Of a stretch of 36,282 nucleotides of DNA, positions 15,223 to 23,112 are shown piece by piece. How positions within the stretch are numbered: the first letter of the stretch is position 1; each line of letters begins with the position of its first letter. This stretch comes from Candidatus Nomurabacteria bacterium (GTDB taxonomy: Bacteria; Patescibacteriota; Minisyncoccia; Phycocordibacterales; UBA9973), in NCBI GenBank assembly GCA_943357245.1, contig CALRGH010000005.1, positions 1-36,282 on the forward strand, given 5' to 3'. A model generated the notes under the pieces. The model was given only the letters and a program-made list of their open reading frames with translations, had not been told where the DNA came from and did no database searches. The translations under genes were made by a program, and so were the position numbers.

Positions 15223-16096
15223 TTTTTAATTTTATGGTGAATGTTGAACCCTTCCCCTTCCCTGCTGATGTTGCTGTGATGATACCATTGTTGCGTTCGA
15301 TTATTTTTTTGGAAATATAGAGCCCTAGACCCATGCCTTCAGTATCTATACTTTTTGCGTCATCACTTCGATAAAACTGACGAAAGACATTGTTCAATTC
15401 TTGTCTTGTCATCCCTATACCACTATCGTGCACGGAGATACTGATCCATGGGGATTCTTTTGTAACAGCTACAGCGATAGAACCTGATTCTGGCGTGTAC
15501 TCAATAGCATTTTCAATTAATACTTCTGTTGCAAATTGCATTTTTATTTTATCTATAACAACAAGCGGAATATCGTTTGCTACGTCTATAGTAAATACAA
15601 TAGCTTTTGCTTTTGTTCGCTCGCTGTATTTTTCAAGAATACTTTCAATGATTTCATGGACATTGATTGCTTCAGGATGGTTGTCCTCTTCACTGTCAAT
15701 TTTACTAAATTGACTTAAGATTTCGACTATTTCGATGAGTCGTTCTCCGGCATTATCTATTTGTTTACTGATATCTATTTTTTGTTGTTCAGTGGTTGGT
15801 TCACGTAATAATTTTGCAGCCCATTTGATACCGGTGAGTGGTGTTCTAAATTTATGAGAAATAATGGTGAGAAATTCATGCTTGAAGGTGTTTATATTGT
15901 CTAATTGTTTCCATTCCATACGCACAAGGGCAAAAAGAAGGATAAGCGCCACAGTAAAAGCGCCCCACGGTGCAACCGTAGGTAAAAGCGCATCAACTGT
16001 TTGATGGTTCATGCCTAATATAAAGAGCGTAATCCCAATACAAGATACAATAAAAGCAAATCTTAATTTATAGAGTTGTTCATGATACTTATTCAT
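15218..16096 (-). CDS. Orphan membrane sensor histidine kinase
   Basis: A 292-aa sensor kinase: two N-terminal membrane helices (about 11-29 and 39-58) with only a short loop between, then a HisKA dimerisation domain and HATPase_c. The phosphoacceptor is His81 in I-I-S-H-K-F-R-T-P-L-T-G; the usual H-E is H-K, but the R-T-P-L that follows is normal. The ATP site has N box L-I-E-N-A-I-E-Y-T, G1 D-S-G-I-G-M and G2 G-M-G-L-G-L-Y-I. With no real outer domain it may sense membrane state or act as a relay. No response regulator gene is nearby. Confidence 0.92.
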   Translation of the reverse strand: MNKYHEQLYKLRFAFIVSCIGITLFILGMNHQTVDALLPTVAPWGAFTVALILLFALVRMEWKQLDNINTFKHEFLTIISHKFRTPLTGIKWAAKLLREPTTEQQKIDISKQIDNAGERLIEIVEILSQFSKIDSEEDNHPEAINVHEIIESILEKYSERTKAKAIVFTIDVANDIPLVVIDKIKMQFATEVLIENAIEYTPESGSIAVAVTKESPWISISVHDSGIGMTRQELNNVFRQFYRSDDAKSIDTEGMGLGLYISKKIIERNNGIITATSAGKGKGSTFTIKLKI

Positions 16097-16105
16097 GTTG
16101 AGATA

Positions 16106-16111
16106 AGTATA
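16106..16111 (-). promoter_or_regulatory. -10 box of the histidine kinase gene
   Basis: TATACT on the minus strand, 9 nt before the ATG at 16096, leaving at most a few bases of leader. Confidence 0.45.
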
Positions 16112-16145
16112 CTATAGTTTAAAAAATCTGAAATGAGAAAACAGA

Positions 16146-16541
16146 TTATGCTTTCTTTTCAAAATCAAGCGAGCAGGAATTGACGCAAAAATGTTTGCCG
16201 GATGGTGCGTGAGCATCATCGAACAAATGTCCCAAATGCGCGCCGCAATTTGCGCAGACAACTTCGGTGCGGTGCATGCCCATGGAATTGTCATCTTGAA
16301 ATTTGATACTTCCGGGAATAGCTTCATCAAATGCCGGCCAACCTTGAAGTCCGCTTGGGCCGGTCGATGTATCTAATTTTTTGTCAGAAGCAAACAGCAT
16401 GGCGCCACAGACTTTGCATGTGTACCCGCCTTCTTCTTTGGAATCCCAATACTTGTTCTGAAATGGTATTTCAGTACCCTTTTCTTGGGTCACATGATAT
16501 TCCTCGTTGGTGAGTTTCTTTTTTAATTCGTCTTTGTCCAT
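16146..16541 (-). CDS. msrB: Peptide-methionine (R)-S-oxide reductase MsrB
   Basis: A 131-aa enzyme that reduces the R-sulfoxide of methionine in oxidised proteins. Zinc ligands Cys42/Cys45 (C-K-V-C) and Cys96/Cys99 (C-A-N-C) are present, G-W-P-A-F at 67-71 binds substrate, and the catalytic Cys119 lies in H-F-C-V-N-S-C-S-L-D-F. The resolving role may fall to Cys122 or an external thioredoxin. Length is normal. No msrA is in the window. With TrhO this is a second oxygen-linked function. TGA-TACACT 6 nt before the ATG marks a leaderless-type start. Confidence 0.94.
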   Translation of the reverse strand: MDKDELKKKLTNEEYHVTQEKGTEIPFQNKYWDSKEEGGYTCKVCGAMLFASDKKLDTSTGPSGLQGWPAFDEAIPGSIKFQDDNSMGMHRTEVVCANCGAHLGHLFDDAHAPSGKHFCVNSCSLDFEKKA

Positions 16542-16547
16542 AAAATA

Positions 16548-16556
16548 AGTGTATCA
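16548..16556 (-). promoter_or_regulatory. Leaderless-type extended -10 of msrB
   Basis: TGA-TACACT on the minus strand, 6 nt before the ATG at 16541; no Shine-Dalgarno. Confidence 0.5.
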
Positions 16557-16562
16557 TTATTG

Positions 16563-16591
16563 TTGCGATTGTTAGCTAATTTTGCTACTAT
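16563..16591 (+). promoter_or_regulatory. Promoter of tRNA-Ile
   Basis: TTGCGA (16563-16568), a 17-nt spacer and TACTAT (16586-16591), with a start expected at about 16598, 8 nt before the tRNA. Confidence 0.6.
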
Positions 16592-16605
16592 CAGAACACT
16601 TCTAT

Positions 16606-16677
16606 GGGTGTATAGTTCAGTGGTAGAACGCTGTCCTGATAAGACAGAGGCCGAAGGTCCGATTCCTTCTACACCCA
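16606..16677 (+). tRNA. tRNA-Ile (GAT anticodon)
   Basis: The acceptor stem GGGTGTA pairs with TACACCC. The D arm has AGTTCAGTGGTAGAAC, and the anticodon stem CTGTC/GACAG encloses CTGATAA with anticodon GAT at 16638-16640. The T arm contains GGTCCGATTCC. The discriminator base is A (16677); the next bases are CAT, so CCA is not encoded and must be added by a nucleotidyltransferase. Confidence 0.95.
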
Positions 16678-16686
16678 CATAAGAAA

Positions 16687-16717
16687 AATGACCAATGCAA
16701 AGTATTGGTCATTTTTC
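16687..16717. terminator. Terminator shared by tRNA-Ile and prfA
   Basis: AATGACCAAT-GCAAAGT-ATTGGTCATTTTT with A- and T-runs on both sides, between the tRNA (plus) and the RF1 stop (minus, 16718). Confidence 0.8.
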
Positions 16718-17662
16718 TTATTCTTCGTCTCCTGCGTCCCCTACGGTTCCCGATTTGAGCGCTTCAAAAATCTTATCAAAACCGCCGTTCATAATACCCG
16801 GAATATTGGAGAACGATTGCTTGATACGGTGATCCGTAACGCGATCTTGCGGGAAGTTGTACGTGCGGATTTTCTCACTTCGATCAGCCGTACCAATCTG
16901 GTTTTTACGTTCGCCTGCATATTTTTTATTTTCTTCCTCTTCCTTCATTTGTTGCAATTTTGCGGTAAGAATTTGCAATGCTTTTTCACGATTGCCCAAT
17001 TGGCTGCGTTCAGAGGTACAGCGCACATCGATACCGGTCGGTCGGTGAATCAATCGTACTGCTGTCTCCACCTTGTTAACGTTTTGTCCCCCTGCGCCGC
17101 CGGAACGTGAATATTCCATATCCAAATCTGCAGGATTAATAACGAATGTCGTCTTTTTGCGAATTGGCAATACCGCCACCGTGATAGTCGAGGTGTGAAT
17201 ACGACCATTCTTTTCTGTTGCAGGAATGCGCTGGACACGATGAGTACCAGTTTCGTAGCGTAAAATCTTGTAGACATCTCTCCCACGAATTTCTGTGGTG
17301 AGTTCATCCATGACTTTCCAATTCCACTTTTCTTTTTCGGCGTAGCGAGTGTAGGCATTCATCAATTCATTTGCAAATAAATATGCTTCATCACCGCCTG
17401 CGCCCGCACGGATTTCTAGCACGATTTCATTTGGAAATTCTTCCTCCTCTTTTTCTGATTCCAAAATTGCCTCAAGTTGTGCGATTGTATTGTCTTTTTG
17501 CATACGCACCACACCAAGTTCTTCTTCGGCGAGCGCCGTAAGAGAAGGGTCAGTGGCAAGTAATTCTAAAATGTTTATTTCTTCACGTTCAAAATCCTCA
17601 AGTTGCGTCATGAGGAATGAGGTTTTGTGATTCTTTTTTAATTCTTCACGATTGAGTTCCAT
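16718..17662 (-). CDS. prfA: Peptide chain release factor 1
   Basis: A 314-aa class I release factor for UAA/UAG. The tripeptide codon reader P-A-T is at 147-149 ([10 protein letters not shown]) and the catalytic G-G-Q at 191-193 ([12 protein letters not shown]). The G-A-G-G-D-E-A motif lies at about 87-93. It is about 45 residues shorter than E. coli RF1, with a reduced N-terminal domain. A Glu-rich tail closes the protein. The ATG at 17660-17662 is the last codon of a second-family inverted-repeat element, so its expression must depend on that element or on read-through. Confidence 0.95.
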   Translation of the reverse strand: MELNREELKKNHKTSFLMTQLEDFEREEINILELLATDPSLTALAEEELGVVRMQKDNTIAQLEAILESEKEEEEFPNEIVLEIRAGAGGDEAYLFANELMNAYTRYAEKEKWNWKVMDELTTEIRGRDVYKILRYETGTHRVQRIPATEKNGRIHTSTITVAVLPIRKKTTFVINPADLDMEYSRSGGAGGQNVNKVETAVRLIHRPTGIDVRCTSERSQLGNREKALQILTAKLQQMKEEEENKKYAGERKNQIGTADRSEKIRTYNFPQDRVTDHRIKQSFSNIPGIMNGGFDKIFEALKSGTVGDAGDEE

Positions 17663-17784
17663 CCCGTTAGAAGCAGGTCGCGGTCAATAAACGTTGAGCC
17701 TGTAATAAAGTTAATTGAATAATTATATAATAGCAGTTTTAGTATCTTTTATCCCGCCGTGACCGCGGCTTCTAACGGGACCAT
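17660..17784 (-). repeat. Start-codon inverted-repeat element, family 2 (upstream of prfA)
   Basis: Terminal inverted repeats 17662-17686 and 17760-17780: TCCCGTTAGAAGC and CGCGGTCA match exactly, with a 4-base insertion (AGGT) in one arm. On the minus strand ATGG precedes the element (ATG at 17782-17784) and ATGG follows it (prfA start). The interior is AT-rich. The outer ATG opens an 11-codon frame (M-V-P-L-E-A-A-V-T-A-G). The arms share only the outermost bases with family 1 (ATCC(G/C)GTTAG), but the layout is the same. Confidence 0.8.
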
Positions 17785-17795
17785 GTGTCTAGAGA

Positions 17796-17834
17796 AATAC
17801 AAAAAACGCTATGAAATTAGCGTTTTTTGTATTT
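17796..17834. terminator. Terminator after rpmE
   Basis: AAATACAAAAAACGCTA with its complement around TGAAAT; A- and T-runs on both flanks, just beyond the bL31 stop. Confidence 0.8.
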
Positions 17835-17837
17835 CGG

Positions 17838-18065
17838 TTATTTCTTTGCTTTAGTTGTTGCCTTTCCTGCTGCTGCGCGCTTTTTGAAGCGATCAACACG
17901 TCCTGCTGCGTCGATAATTTTTTCGTTACCTGTGTAGTATGGGTGACATGAACTGCAGATTTCAACAGAAATTGCATCTGTTGTTGAACCAACAGTATAG
18001 GTTGCACCACATGAACATGTTGCTTTTGTTGCGAGGTTGAATTTTGGGTGGATATCTTTTTTCAT
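17838..18065 (-). CDS. rpmE: Large ribosomal subunit protein bL31 (zinc form)
   Basis: A 75-aa bL31, which bridges the 50S central protuberance to the 30S head. M-K-K-D-I-H-P-K is the family start. Zinc ligands are Cys17, Cys19, Cys37 and Cys40 (C-S-C-G and C-S-S-C-H-P), so this is the C+ paralogue, with the usual Y-Y-T-G-N-E/K segment after them. A Lys/Ala tail ends it. A frame extension to 18245 has no homology. TGC-TATAGT lies 6 nt before the ATG, so the mRNA is probably leaderless. Confidence 0.95.
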   Translation of the reverse strand: MKKDIHPKFNLATKATCSCGATYTVGSTTDAISVEICSSCHPYYTGNEKIIDAAGRVDRFKKRAAAGKATTKAKK

Positions 18066-18071
18066 TTCGCT

Positions 18072-18100
18072 ACTATAGCATATTTCTATTGTAATTGCAA
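18072..18100 (-). promoter_or_regulatory. Promoter of rpmE, leaderless type
   Basis: On the minus strand TTGCAA (18095-18100), a 17-nt spacer ending in TGC and TATAGT (18072-18077), then 6 nt to the ATG. It is one of the few sites here with both a -35 and an extended -10. Confidence 0.65.
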
Positions 18101-18138
18101 AGTCCTCATTATCAGCTTTGTGGTAATGAGGACTTTGC
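18097..18138. terminator. Hairpin upstream of the rpmE promoter
   Basis: A 15-bp perfect stem, GCAAAGTCCTCATTA with TAATGAGGACTTTGC, overlapping the -35 of rpmE. It may end transcription from the transglycosylase gene, though its T-run is weak, or act as an operator. Confidence 0.45.
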
Positions 18139-18222
18139 AAAACGGAGAGTATTTGCGGAGCAAATTCATCTTCAACAAAGAAAACCCCGGTACTGTGCCT
18201 GTATCTTAGGCACAGTTTTTCT

Positions 18223-19611
18223 TTAGAGCCCTTGCAACGGATCAATCATGGTCGTTTGGATCTTCTTTGCGAGTGCCATAACTGAGTTGCCATAGAAGGC
18301 ATTTTTGACGCCTGGGGTGGTACAAGACCTTCCAGAGTAGTATTTACAGGCAGCATTCCATTCTGCAGTGTATGTTTGGGCGGTAGCGCCTAGATTTGCC
18401 AAATATACTGACGACGCAGCAAATGCATCGCGTGGTGCCCATGGATCTGGTTCCCCACCCCCGATTGCTGCAGATATTTTTGGTTTTAATAACATCCACG
18501 TAGATGCAATAAATTGTGATGGTCCCATTGCACCGCCATAGCCGTATGAAAATGGACACGAGACACGAGTACGGAATGGGTCACGACCAAGAGATTTGGT
18601 GATAGCCAAAAATGGGGCAACATCACGGCTTGGCTTCATCACATTTGCAAAAGGAGTACCTGTATTAATACCAACACCTGCTCCTGTTGTTGCATCAGAT
18701 AAATAACATGAGCCCACATTTGCGCCGAGGTTTGTTTCTTGGGTCAAAATAGCAAGAATAAACGCAGGACGAACACCTGTTTGTTTCCCTGCAAATTCAG
18801 CGTATTTAAGCGCGTCTCCAAATGGAATTGCCGCACTTCCACCAGCAAGAGAGAAAAGTGCGCTTCGGATTCCCGCTGCTTTTTTTTGTCTATCAGCCAA
18901 TACTTGTGCATATGATTTTTCTTTGTCTTTACTAATGACAAGGAGAGATTGTTTTTCTGCTTCAGATTTTTGTACCTGTGCTTTTGCTGATTCAAGTGCA
19001 TCTTTTGCATCGCGCTCTGCATCTTGGCGCTTCTTTAGTTCTTCGCGTTCTGCAGTTGTTTCTGTTTTTACACCACGAATATCATCAAGCGTAGTGCTGA
19101 TTGCTTCCTTGAGTGAATCATAATCATCTAGGTCTCCATATACTTCTGAAAGCGATTTATTTGAAAGAATAACCGTGATAATAGTATTACTTTCGACTTC
19201 GCGAGCTTTTCTTAATAATTGTCCTAATGAATCATGATTTTTGGCAATCCGCTCATCAAGTGATGCAATGTGTTTATTTTTATCAGTAATTTCACCAGAT
19301 AATTTATTGATAGTGATATTTTTTGCCTTGATATCGAGCTTTGCTTTTTCTATCTTTGTGGTGAGCATTTTGATATCACCCGTAATTGATGCCGATTGTC
19401 CTTTTTGGTTGTTTAATTCTGCTTGTTTTTGAGCAATTTCAGCTTCAAGTGCCCGTAGTTCTGCTTCAAGTTTCGCTCGTTGTGCTTGCACATCTTCCAC
19501 TGTTTGGGCATGTGCTTTTTGAGGAAGTACTAATGTCGAACTCCCCCCAAGTATCATGAGGAATAACATAATTATAGATACGATTTTGTTGGTTTGGGCA
19601 AGATGAGACAT
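18223..19611 (-). CDS. Secreted coiled-coil lytic transglycosylase
   Basis: A 463-aa exported protein: signal peptide (1-35, ending A-H-A before Q36), a long EnvC/FtsX-partner-like coiled coil (about 40-250), and a C-terminal SLT/MltB-like domain. The likely catalytic acid is Glu292 in I-L-T-Q-E-T-N-L-G, followed by G-A-M-G-P-S-Q-F-I-A-S-T-W and the D-A-F-A-A-S-S-V-Y-L helix typical of these transglycosylases. It should cut peptidoglycan at division or remodelling. ATG at 19611 is chosen: a longer frame begins in a terminator hairpin, and TGA-TATACT lies 7 nt before this ATG. Confidence 0.88.
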   Translation of the reverse strand: MSHLAQTNKIVSIIMLFLMILGGSSTLVLPQKAHAQTVEDVQAQRAKLEAELRALEAEIAQKQAELNNQKGQSASITGDIKMLTTKIEKAKLDIKAKNITINKLSGEITDKNKHIASLDERIAKNHDSLGQLLRKAREVESNTIITVILSNKSLSEVYGDLDDYDSLKEAISTTLDDIRGVKTETTAEREELKKRQDAERDAKDALESAKAQVQKSEAEKQSLLVISKDKEKSYAQVLADRQKKAAGIRSALFSLAGGSAAIPFGDALKYAEFAGKQTGVRPAFILAILTQETNLGANVGSCYLSDATTGAGVGINTGTPFANVMKPSRDVAPFLAITKSLGRDPFRTRVSCPFSYGYGGAMGPSQFIASTWMLLKPKISAAIGGGEPDPWAPRDAFAASSVYLANLGATAQTYTAEWNAACKYYSGRSCTTPGVKNAFYGNSVMALAKKIQTTMIDPLQGL

Positions 19612-19618
19612 TACTAGA

Positions 19619-19627
19619 AGTATATCA
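19619..19627 (-). promoter_or_regulatory. Leaderless-type extended -10 of the transglycosylase gene
   Basis: TGA-TATACT on the minus strand, 7 nt before the ATG at 19611; no Shine-Dalgarno. Confidence 0.55.
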
Positions 19628-19630
19628 CAT

Positions 19631-19669
19631 GAAAAAGAGGAGCCAGGCAAAGCCTGGCTCCTCTTTTTC
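19631..19669. terminator. Terminator after rplY
   Basis: An 18-bp perfect stem (19631-19648 with 19652-19669) with AAAAA/TTTTT ends, loop AAA. Confidence 0.85.
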
Positions 19670-19702
19670 ATTTCGTTCTCTCCTTATTCCTATACTAAAT
19701 TC

Positions 19703-20353
19703 TTATTCTTGCTTCGCTTCTTCTGCAGGAGCTCCCTCTTCGTCTTCTTTCTTACCCTTTTCTTCAACGACAACTGCATTTGGATCAAAAGGAACTTCTT
19801 CTTTTTCTTCTTTTTGTGCAGCTACGAGCGCAACAACATCATCTGCATTTGCTTTGAGCGTAACTCCCTTCGGCAATACGATATCTTTTGCGTGGATTTG
19901 ATCATCGAGTGTTGCGAGTGTTGAAATATCAACATGTAATTCATGTGGTAAGTCTGCAGGAAGTGCTTCAACTTGGATTTCGTGCATAACTTTAACGAGT
20001 GAACCAAGTCCTGCTTTAATAGCTGCTGATTCACCATCAAATGCAAGTGGTACAGACACTTCGATTGTCTTGTTCATATCAACTGCATAAAAATCTACAT
20101 GCATTGGTTTGTGCGCAACTGGTTCAAAAACCACTTCTTGGATAAGGGTAGGAATTTTTTTACCATCAACGAGTAAGGTAACGGTTGTTGATTCGCCTGC
20201 TTCTTTGAGCGCTTTTTTAAATGCTTGTGCGTCAACTGAAATAGTGGTAGCAGAAATACCTGTACCATAGACAACAGCGGGGATTTTACCGGACTTTTTA
20301 AGTAAACCGAGGGCTTTGCCTGCGATTCGTGCTTGTGCTTCAAGGGTTATCAT
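19703..20353 (-). CDS. rplY: Large ribosomal subunit protein bL25 (CTC form)
   Basis: A 216-aa 5S-rRNA-binding protein of the long CTC type. The N-terminal bL25 domain (about 1-90) holds I-P-A-V-V-Y-G and H-V-D-F-Y-A-V. The C-terminal beta domain (about 90-180) holds L-P-H-E-L-H-V-D-I-S and I-H-A-K-D-I-V-L-P-K-G-V. A Glu/Lys-rich acidic tail follows. Two ATGs are possible. TATATT ends only 3 nt before the first (20359), so a transcript could not include it; the second (20353), giving M-I-T-L-E-A-Q, matches the family start and is preferred. Confidence 0.92.
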   Translation of the reverse strand: MITLEAQARIAGKALGLLKKSGKIPAVVYGTGISATTISVDAQAFKKALKEAGESTTVTLLVDGKKIPTLIQEVVFEPVAHKPMHVDFYAVDMNKTIEVSVPLAFDGESAAIKAGLGSLVKVMHEIQVEALPADLPHELHVDISTLATLDDQIHAKDIVLPKGVTLKANADDVVALVAAQKEEKEEVPFDPNAVVVEEKGKKEDEEGAPAEEAKQE

Positions 20354-20362
20354 AGTCATGAG

Positions 20363-20368
20363 AATATA
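20363..20368 (-). promoter_or_regulatory. -10 box deciding the rplY start
   Basis: TATATT on the minus strand, 9 nt before the ATG at 20353 and 3 nt before the ATG at 20359. Confidence 0.45.
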
Positions 20369-20401
20369 CCCTATTTTTGTATATTTTGCAACTAATTAGT
20401 T

Positions 20402-22144
20402 CTACGACCCATGCGTCATATGTGGCGCATCTGGTTTTTGGACATATTTTCGAATATCGTCTATAGTTCCTCCTACTTTCTTTTTAGGATTGAAGATATT
20501 TTTAGGATCAAAAATCATTTTAATTTGTTTGAACAATGCAATCATTTGGTCGCCGTACATTTTCACAAGGTATGGGGTTCGGACAAGTCCGTCATTGTGT
20601 TCTGCAGAAATAGAACCCTTATAGCCGACCACAAGATCATAGACGAGGTCAGATAACTCTAAAATTTCAGGAATTGTTTTTTCACTATTAAAATCCATGA
20701 GTGGAATAATATGGAAGTTGCCATTTCCTGCGTGACCGGCAATCGTGTAAATAATATCTGGGTATTCATTTAATATTGCTTGTAATTTGGGTAAAAATTC
20801 AGGCAATACGTGGGGTGAGACAATAATATCGTCAATAAACGGCGCTGTTCGGCGACCTTGTACGTGTTTGCGCAAGAGTGCAAAGCTATCACGACGCATA
20901 TCCCAGTATTTACTCGCCTCTTTTTCATTTTTTGTGATACGGGAATTCAATGCAAATGGTGCAATGGTGCCCATTAAATTTTGGCATTTTGACTGTACAT
21001 CTTCCGCGGTTTTACCGTCGTACTCCACAAGTAAAATAAGTTTTGGAATACCACCCGTGAGTATCATCCAAAATTCTGGGATAAATGAGAGACCAAATTT
21101 AATCGTATTCCAAAACCCTTTTGTCTTCAAAAAATCTTTGAAGAATTTCATCGCAATTTTGAATGTCTTGTCGTCATACGATTCAACAGTGAGTGGTTTG
21201 GTCGTGAGAATTGTATCAACAATATCGCCAAGCTTGTCGAGCTTGGTCAAAAAGATAACGACCAATTTTGACGTGGTTGGTTTATCAACAAGCGCGAGGG
21301 TTGCTTTAGTTGCAATGCCGAGCGTTCCTTGTGCGCCGACAATAATACGGTTGATATCAAAAATATCTTCGTCGTCTGTCTTCCCTTTTTGAAATACATT
21401 CCAAATGCCATACCCTGTTGCATTTTTACTGGTCATTGGTCGTGCGCTTTTGATCAAGAGTTCGTTCTCTTTGATCATATCGAATATTTTTTTGTACACT
21501 TGACCTTCAAGATCCACTTGGGTGATTTTTGTGTAGAGTTCACGTCGTGTGATTGGATGAAATACATATTCGTGACCATCGGAAAGGATAACATTGAGCG
21601 ATCGTACATAATCTGCGGTCTGTCCATAGCGAAGGGTGAGTTCTCCAGCAGAATTGTTGCCAATCATGCCTCCAAGCGCGTTGACACTTTTTGACGCAGT
21701 GTAACTCGGCAAGACAAGTCCTAATTTGAGCGTTTCTGGTTCAAAGTCTCGATAAAAAATACCTGGTTCAACAATTGCTTCACCGGTTACAATACATTGT
21801 GTTGCGTTTGGAAATGCTGGGGTGATGAGATATGGCGCGACGCGCTTCACTTCATGCAACTTGTTCATGTACCGCATGAAATCCATAACAATGGATTCAT
21901 TAATAGAACCGCCAGACATGCACGTACCTGCCGCACGCGCGGTGATTGAAAGTTCTGGATGAGCAGATTTGTTGTCATTTACCCACTGCACCAAATTTTG
22001 AATATCTTCGGAATCTTTTGGATAGACAACTACTTGTGGTCGCATTTCGAAAATACTCGCATCGTGGGAATACTTACTCAGTGTTTCGTCATTGGTATCA
22101 ATATCGCCCTTGAAAAATTTCTTAAGTTCGCTTTGGAAATCCAT
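20402..22144 (-). CDS. FAD-linked oxidase/dehydrogenase, GlcD/D-lactate dehydrogenase type
   Basis: A 580-aa flavoprotein of the VAO/GlcD group. The FAD-binding type 4 domain shows V-V-V-Y-P-K-D-S-E-D-I near 38-48, the pyrophosphate loop A-R-A-A-G-T-C-M-S-G-G-S-I-N, and G-G-M-I-G-N-N-S-A-G. The C-terminal FAD-oxidase domain has G-H-A-G-N-G-N-F-H and G-S-I-S-A-E-H-N-D-G-L-V-R. No Fe-S domain is fused. The substrate is probably D-lactate, glycolate or another 2-hydroxyacid, which the sequence cannot settle. Its start is 4 nt after the aldolase stop, so the two are co-transcribed. Confidence 0.87.
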   Translation of the reverse strand: MDFQSELKKFFKGDIDTNDETLSKYSHDASIFEMRPQVVVYPKDSEDIQNLVQWVNDNKSAHPELSITARAAGTCMSGGSINESIVMDFMRYMNKLHEVKRVAPYLITPAFPNATQCIVTGEAIVEPGIFYRDFEPETLKLGLVLPSYTASKSVNALGGMIGNNSAGELTLRYGQTADYVRSLNVILSDGHEYVFHPITRRELYTKITQVDLEGQVYKKIFDMIKENELLIKSARPMTSKNATGYGIWNVFQKGKTDDEDIFDINRIIVGAQGTLGIATKATLALVDKPTTSKLVVIFLTKLDKLGDIVDTILTTKPLTVESYDDKTFKIAMKFFKDFLKTKGFWNTIKFGLSFIPEFWMILTGGIPKLILLVEYDGKTAEDVQSKCQNLMGTIAPFALNSRITKNEKEASKYWDMRRDSFALLRKHVQGRRTAPFIDDIIVSPHVLPEFLPKLQAILNEYPDIIYTIAGHAGNGNFHIIPLMDFNSEKTIPEILELSDLVYDLVVGYKGSISAEHNDGLVRTPYLVKMYGDQMIALFKQIKMIFDPKNIFNPKKKVGGTIDDIRKYVQKPDAPHMTHGS

Positions 22145-22148
22145 ATTG

Positions 22149-23018
22149 TTATACGATATTATTAAACAATTTCAATCTACTCTCCACTACTTTTTCCATT
22201 GCGTCCACGGCTGGCTGCATGAGTTTTGCAGGAGTAATTTCTGTTGGATTTGCTTCAAGTGATGCTTCTGCGGCATCTCGAAATGCGAGACGGATTTCGC
22301 TGTTGATGTGGACAATTGCGATACCGGCTTTGATTGCATTGGTAAAATCTTCATCACGAAGTCCGGAGCCACCATGAAGCACGAGCGGAATACCAGTGAC
22401 TTGTTTAATTTCTGCAACAAGTGCCGTATCGATATGTGGCTTCCCTGTTTTTATAAGACCGTGAATACTGCCGACAGATGGCGCAAACAAATCTATACCC
22501 GTTGAGGTGACAAATTTCTGTGCATCTTCGGGCTTCGTCAACACACCAGCGCCTTCAGGTATCTCATCGCGCATGACAGAGCCAGAACCAATAAAACCGA
22601 GCTCTGCTTCCACAAGAATATCGCGACCTGTGGTTTTGGTGACCTCGCGTGCGTAGTCGACACATTGTTTGGTAACCGCGACATTGTCGTCAAATGATAA
22701 TTTCGTACCATCAATAATCACCATATCAAATCCTGCATCGATGCATTTCTTTACGGATTCGAAATTTGCGTGATGGTCAGCATTTAGGAATATTGGATAA
22801 TTATCTCGCTCGCGGATAGTCTTGACTAGTGCCGCCGCCTCTTCAAGACCAACAAATGCTTGCTCACTTTCTGATACGCCAATAATCACCGGTACGTTCA
22901 GTTTTTTTGCTGCTGTATAAATAGCGTGTAATGCTTCTAAGTTTGAAATATTAAAATGACCGATGGCGACATTATGTGCCATGGCATCGTTGATGCATTC
23001 TCGAAGGGATTTTGTCAT
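22149..23018 (-). CDS. fba: Class II fructose-bisphosphate aldolase
   Basis: A 289-aa zinc aldolase interconverting fructose-1,6-bisphosphate with dihydroxyacetone phosphate and glyceraldehyde-3-phosphate. Motifs: G-H-F-N-I-S-N at 20-26, N-A-D-H-H at 79-83 (Asp81 catalytic, His82 or His83 zinc), V-E-A-E-L-G (zinc-site Glu), S-I-H-G-L-I-K-T-G-K-P and L-V-L-H-G-G-S-G-L (zinc His plus phosphate loop). The closing phosphate motif reads H-I-N-S-E-I-R in place of the common N-I-D-T-D-L-R, so a related substrate such as tagatose bisphosphate cannot be excluded. TATACT lies 6 nt before the ATG. Confidence 0.92.
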   Translation of the reverse strand: MTKSLRECINDAMAHNVAIGHFNISNLEALHAIYTAAKKLNVPVIIGVSESEQAFVGLEEAAALVKTIRERDNYPIFLNADHHANFESVKKCIDAGFDMVIIDGTKLSFDDNVAVTKQCVDYAREVTKTTGRDILVEAELGFIGSGSVMRDEIPEGAGVLTKPEDAQKFVTSTGIDLFAPSVGSIHGLIKTGKPHIDTALVAEIKQVTGIPLVLHGGSGLRDEDFTNAIKAGIAIVHINSEIRLAFRDAAEASLEANPTEITPAKLMQPAVDAMEKVVESRLKLFNNIV

Positions 23019-23024
23019 GAGCTT

Positions 23025-23030
23025 AGTATA
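23025..23030 (-). promoter_or_regulatory. Leaderless-type -10 box of fba
   Basis: TATACT on the minus strand, 6 nt before the ATG at 23018, divergent from the PfkB-kinase promoter. Confidence 0.55.
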
Positions 23031-23096
23031 CTCGTGCCTCGCTTTTTAAAGAAATAAGGGTGTGGATAGAGGAAAAATAGAAAAGCAACTGTTCCA

Positions 23097-23105
23097 TGAT
23101 AGAAT
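23097..23105 (+). promoter_or_regulatory. Leaderless-type extended -10 of the PfkB kinase gene
   Basis: TGA-TAGAAT on the plus strand, 7 nt before the ATG at 23113; no -35 and no Shine-Dalgarno. Confidence 0.55.
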
Positions 23106-23112
23106 TTCATAC

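Noticed and set aside
17660-17784. Integron attC-like site, because GTTAGAA and TTCTAAC resemble core-site sequences.
   Set aside because: The order is GTTRRR... first and ...YYYAAC last, the inverse of an attC site, and the outer bases do not fit. There is no cassette array or integrase gene.
22308-22505. Small plus-strand frames inside fba and the FAD-dehydrogenase gene.
   Set aside because: They are antisense shadows without starts, promoters or spacing that suggest genes.
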